Below, piece after piece: positions 62,854 to 64,000 of a stretch of 64,000 nt of DNA. Positions within the stretch are counted from its first letter, which is position 1. Each line of letters opens with the position of its first letter. The stretch is from Claveliimonas bilis (GTDB taxonomy: Bacteria; Bacillota; Clostridia; Lachnospirales; Lachnospiraceae), in assembly GCF_020892095.1 (NCBI RefSeq), contig NZ_AP024845.1:2418001-2482000 (forward strand). Direction: 5' to 3'. A program made the position numbers and the translations under genes. The notes beneath the pieces are model-generated. The model did not search any database, was not told the DNA's origin, and saw only the letters and a program-made list of their open reading frames with translations.

Positions 62854-63543
62854 ATGAATACAACGAGAAATATAAAAAGGAGAAAGACAAAAGCACAGCA
62901 TCAAAGGCAGATGAAAAAATACTGGAAGAGAGGAATGATCTTCCTGGCTGTCCTTCTGGTCGCTTTGATCGGGATAAGAGTTCTGAAACCGGAATGGCTT
63001 GGCAGAGGGTACATAGAGTTTCAAAGCGATGAGATCGACGCCAGCAAGCCGGATATAGATGTGGAGCTGCTGACAGTAAATCCATATTCCCGGCCGGGGG
63101 CAGAGACAAATAGGATTACAGGAATTGTAGTGCATTATACAGCCAATCCCGGTTCTACAGCAATGGAAAACAGGGATTATTTTGAGGGATTAAAAGACAG
63201 CCATGAGACTCAGGCCAGCAGTAATTTTATTGTAGGATTGGATGGGGAGGTTGTACAGTGCGTTCCGACATGGGAAGTGGCCTATGCTTCTAATTCCAGA
63301 AATATAGATACGGTCTCCATTGAATGCTGTCATCCGGATGAGACAGGAGAGTTTACAGATGAAACCTACAACTCTCTGGTGCAGCTGTGTGCCTGGCTGT
63401 GTATGAAGTTTCAGCTGGACGCAGAGGATGTCATACGCCATTATGATGTGACAGGAAAGATCTGTCCAAAGTATTTTGTGGAAAATGAAGATGCCTGGAG
63501 TAATTTTAAGGAAGATGTACAGGCGGCTATAGACCGGACCTGA
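62854..63543 (+). CDS. Membrane-anchored N-acetylmuramoyl-L-alanine amidase (Amidase_2)
   Basis: A 229-residue protein. A very basic N-terminus is followed by one transmembrane helix (about 30-50). The extracytoplasmic Amidase_2 (PGRP-like) domain runs from about 85 to 225. The zinc ligands are expected in GIVVHYTAN (His), IRHYDVTGKICP (His) and the Cys of that segment, with the catalytic Glu in TVSIECCHP. It cleaves the bond between muramic acid and L-Ala in peptidoglycan. It acts outside the membrane. The next gene begins 14 nt after its stop. Confidence 0.88.
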   Translation: MNTTRNIKRRKTKAQHQRQMKKYWKRGMIFLAVLLVALIGIRVLKPEWLGRGYIEFQSDEIDASKPDIDVELLTVNPYSRPGAETNRITGIVVHYTANPGSTAMENRDYFEGLKDSHETQASSNFIVGLDGEVVQCVPTWEVAYASNSRNIDTVSIECCHPDETGEFTDETYNSLVQLCAWLCMKFQLDAEDVIRHYDVTGKICPKYFVENEDAWSNFKEDVQAAIDRT

Positions 63544-63557
63544 GAGGGGGATGCTGA

Positions 63558-64000
63558 ATGAACCGATGCCCATGGTGTACATGTAATGATAAAATGATCC
63601 GTTATCATGATGAAGAGTGGGGAGTCCCGCTTCATGATGATCAAAAACAGTTTGAATTTCTGATGATGGAAGTCATGCAGTGCGGCCTCAACTGGAACAT
63701 GATGATACAGAAGAGGGAAATCTTCCGGAAATGTTTTGAGGGATTTGATTTTGAAAAAGTAGCAGAATATGAAGAAAAGGATATCGAGCGGATTATGAAC
63801 ACGGAAGGAATGATCCGCTCCAGAAGAAAAATTGAGGCTGTTATACATAATGCCCGCTGTTTTCAGAAGATCAGAGAAGAATGGGGATCTTTCAGCGCCT
63901 ATATCTGGCATTTTACGGATGGAAAGACCTATCTCTACACCGGACATAAAGATGGCAAGATACCTGCAAGAAACGGATTATCTGACAGGGTGAGCGCTGA
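63558..64000 (+). CDS. tag: 3-methyladenine DNA glycosylase I, N-terminal part (runs off the window)
   Basis: An open frame from ATG 63558 (AGAGGGGG upstream) reaches the right edge without a stop, giving 147 codons. It begins MNRCPWCTCND with RYHDEEWGVPLHDD, the Tag signature and its zinc Cys residues, followed by QFEFLMMEVMQCGLNW, FRKCFEGFDFEKVA and RSRRKIEAVIHNARCF. It removes 3-methyladenine from alkylated DNA. Family length is about 185-195, so roughly 40 residues are missing here. Confidence 0.9.
   Translation, partial: MNRCPWCTCNDKMIRYHDEEWGVPLHDDQKQFEFLMMEVMQCGLNWNMMIQKREIFRKCFEGFDFEKVAEYEEKDIERIMNTEGMIRSRRKIEAVIHNARCFQKIREEWGSFSAYIWHFTDGKTYLYTGHKDGKIPARNGLSDRVSA

Overview
The window looks like a chromosomal segment of a low-to-mid GC, spore-forming gut-type Firmicute, most likely Lachnospiraceae (Clostridia). 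The basis is gene order and family content: mtaB–ireB–ruvX–DUF1292–fur–rnj, trmR–trhP, yifB–dprA–topA–codY, groES–groEL with a CIRCE operator, sigK, and many YbtPQ/LmrA-type ABC pairs. I saw no rRNA, tRNA or CRISPR array.

Left part (1–14.9 kb) is accessory and stress related. It holds the end of a YitT-like membrane gene, a GNAT plus methyltransferase pair, decayed genes (a frameshifted small membrane protein and two ABC-ATPase remnants), a hipBA toxin–antitoxin module, a small HMA-like protein, a YbtPQ-like ABC pair with a TetR regulator, an AhpC peroxiredoxin with a domain-permuted AhpF-like reductase, and an HrcA/CIRCE-controlled hsp20–dnaJ-like operon. Five copies of one palindrome (core TTAG-N6-CTAA) sit at the promoters of five separate transcription units here. 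They look like a local regulon whose regulator is not evident in the window.

Middle part (15–23 kb): an OGG-type DNA glycosylase, a choloylglycine-hydrolase family enzyme with a propeptide, an asymmetric heterodimeric ABC exporter, a DUF2798 membrane protein and an IS91-like element. A structured 132-bp sequence beside this element recurs identically at 36 kb, where it cuts off a cas3 HD-domain gene.

23–36.4 kb is mostly AT-richer cargo. A seven-gene operon (solute-binding lipoprotein, metallophosphoesterase, RpiR regulator with an A8-tract frameshift, two permeases, ATPase, HAD phosphatase) looks like uptake and stepwise dephosphorylation of a phosphodiester such as a glycerophosphodiester. 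Then come a CPA1 cation/proton antiporter, CYTH and ABM-domain proteins, an XRE/DUF4825 membrane regulator, and a defence-island-like remnant (DUF2971 protein, truncated cas3).

36.5–64 kb is core genome: a KdpDE-like two-component system without kdpABC, a yybP-ykoY manganese riboswitch upstream of mntP, prmA–rsmE–cysteine desulfurase–thiI, an HPr homologue lacking the phosphorylatable His, tRNA modification and RNA decay genes, sigK, DNA uptake/topology genes, codY, groESL, guaB, galM, a cell-wall amidase and a partial tag gene at the right edge. Coordinates come from reading the sequence by eye; no database search was possible, so family calls rest on recognised motifs.
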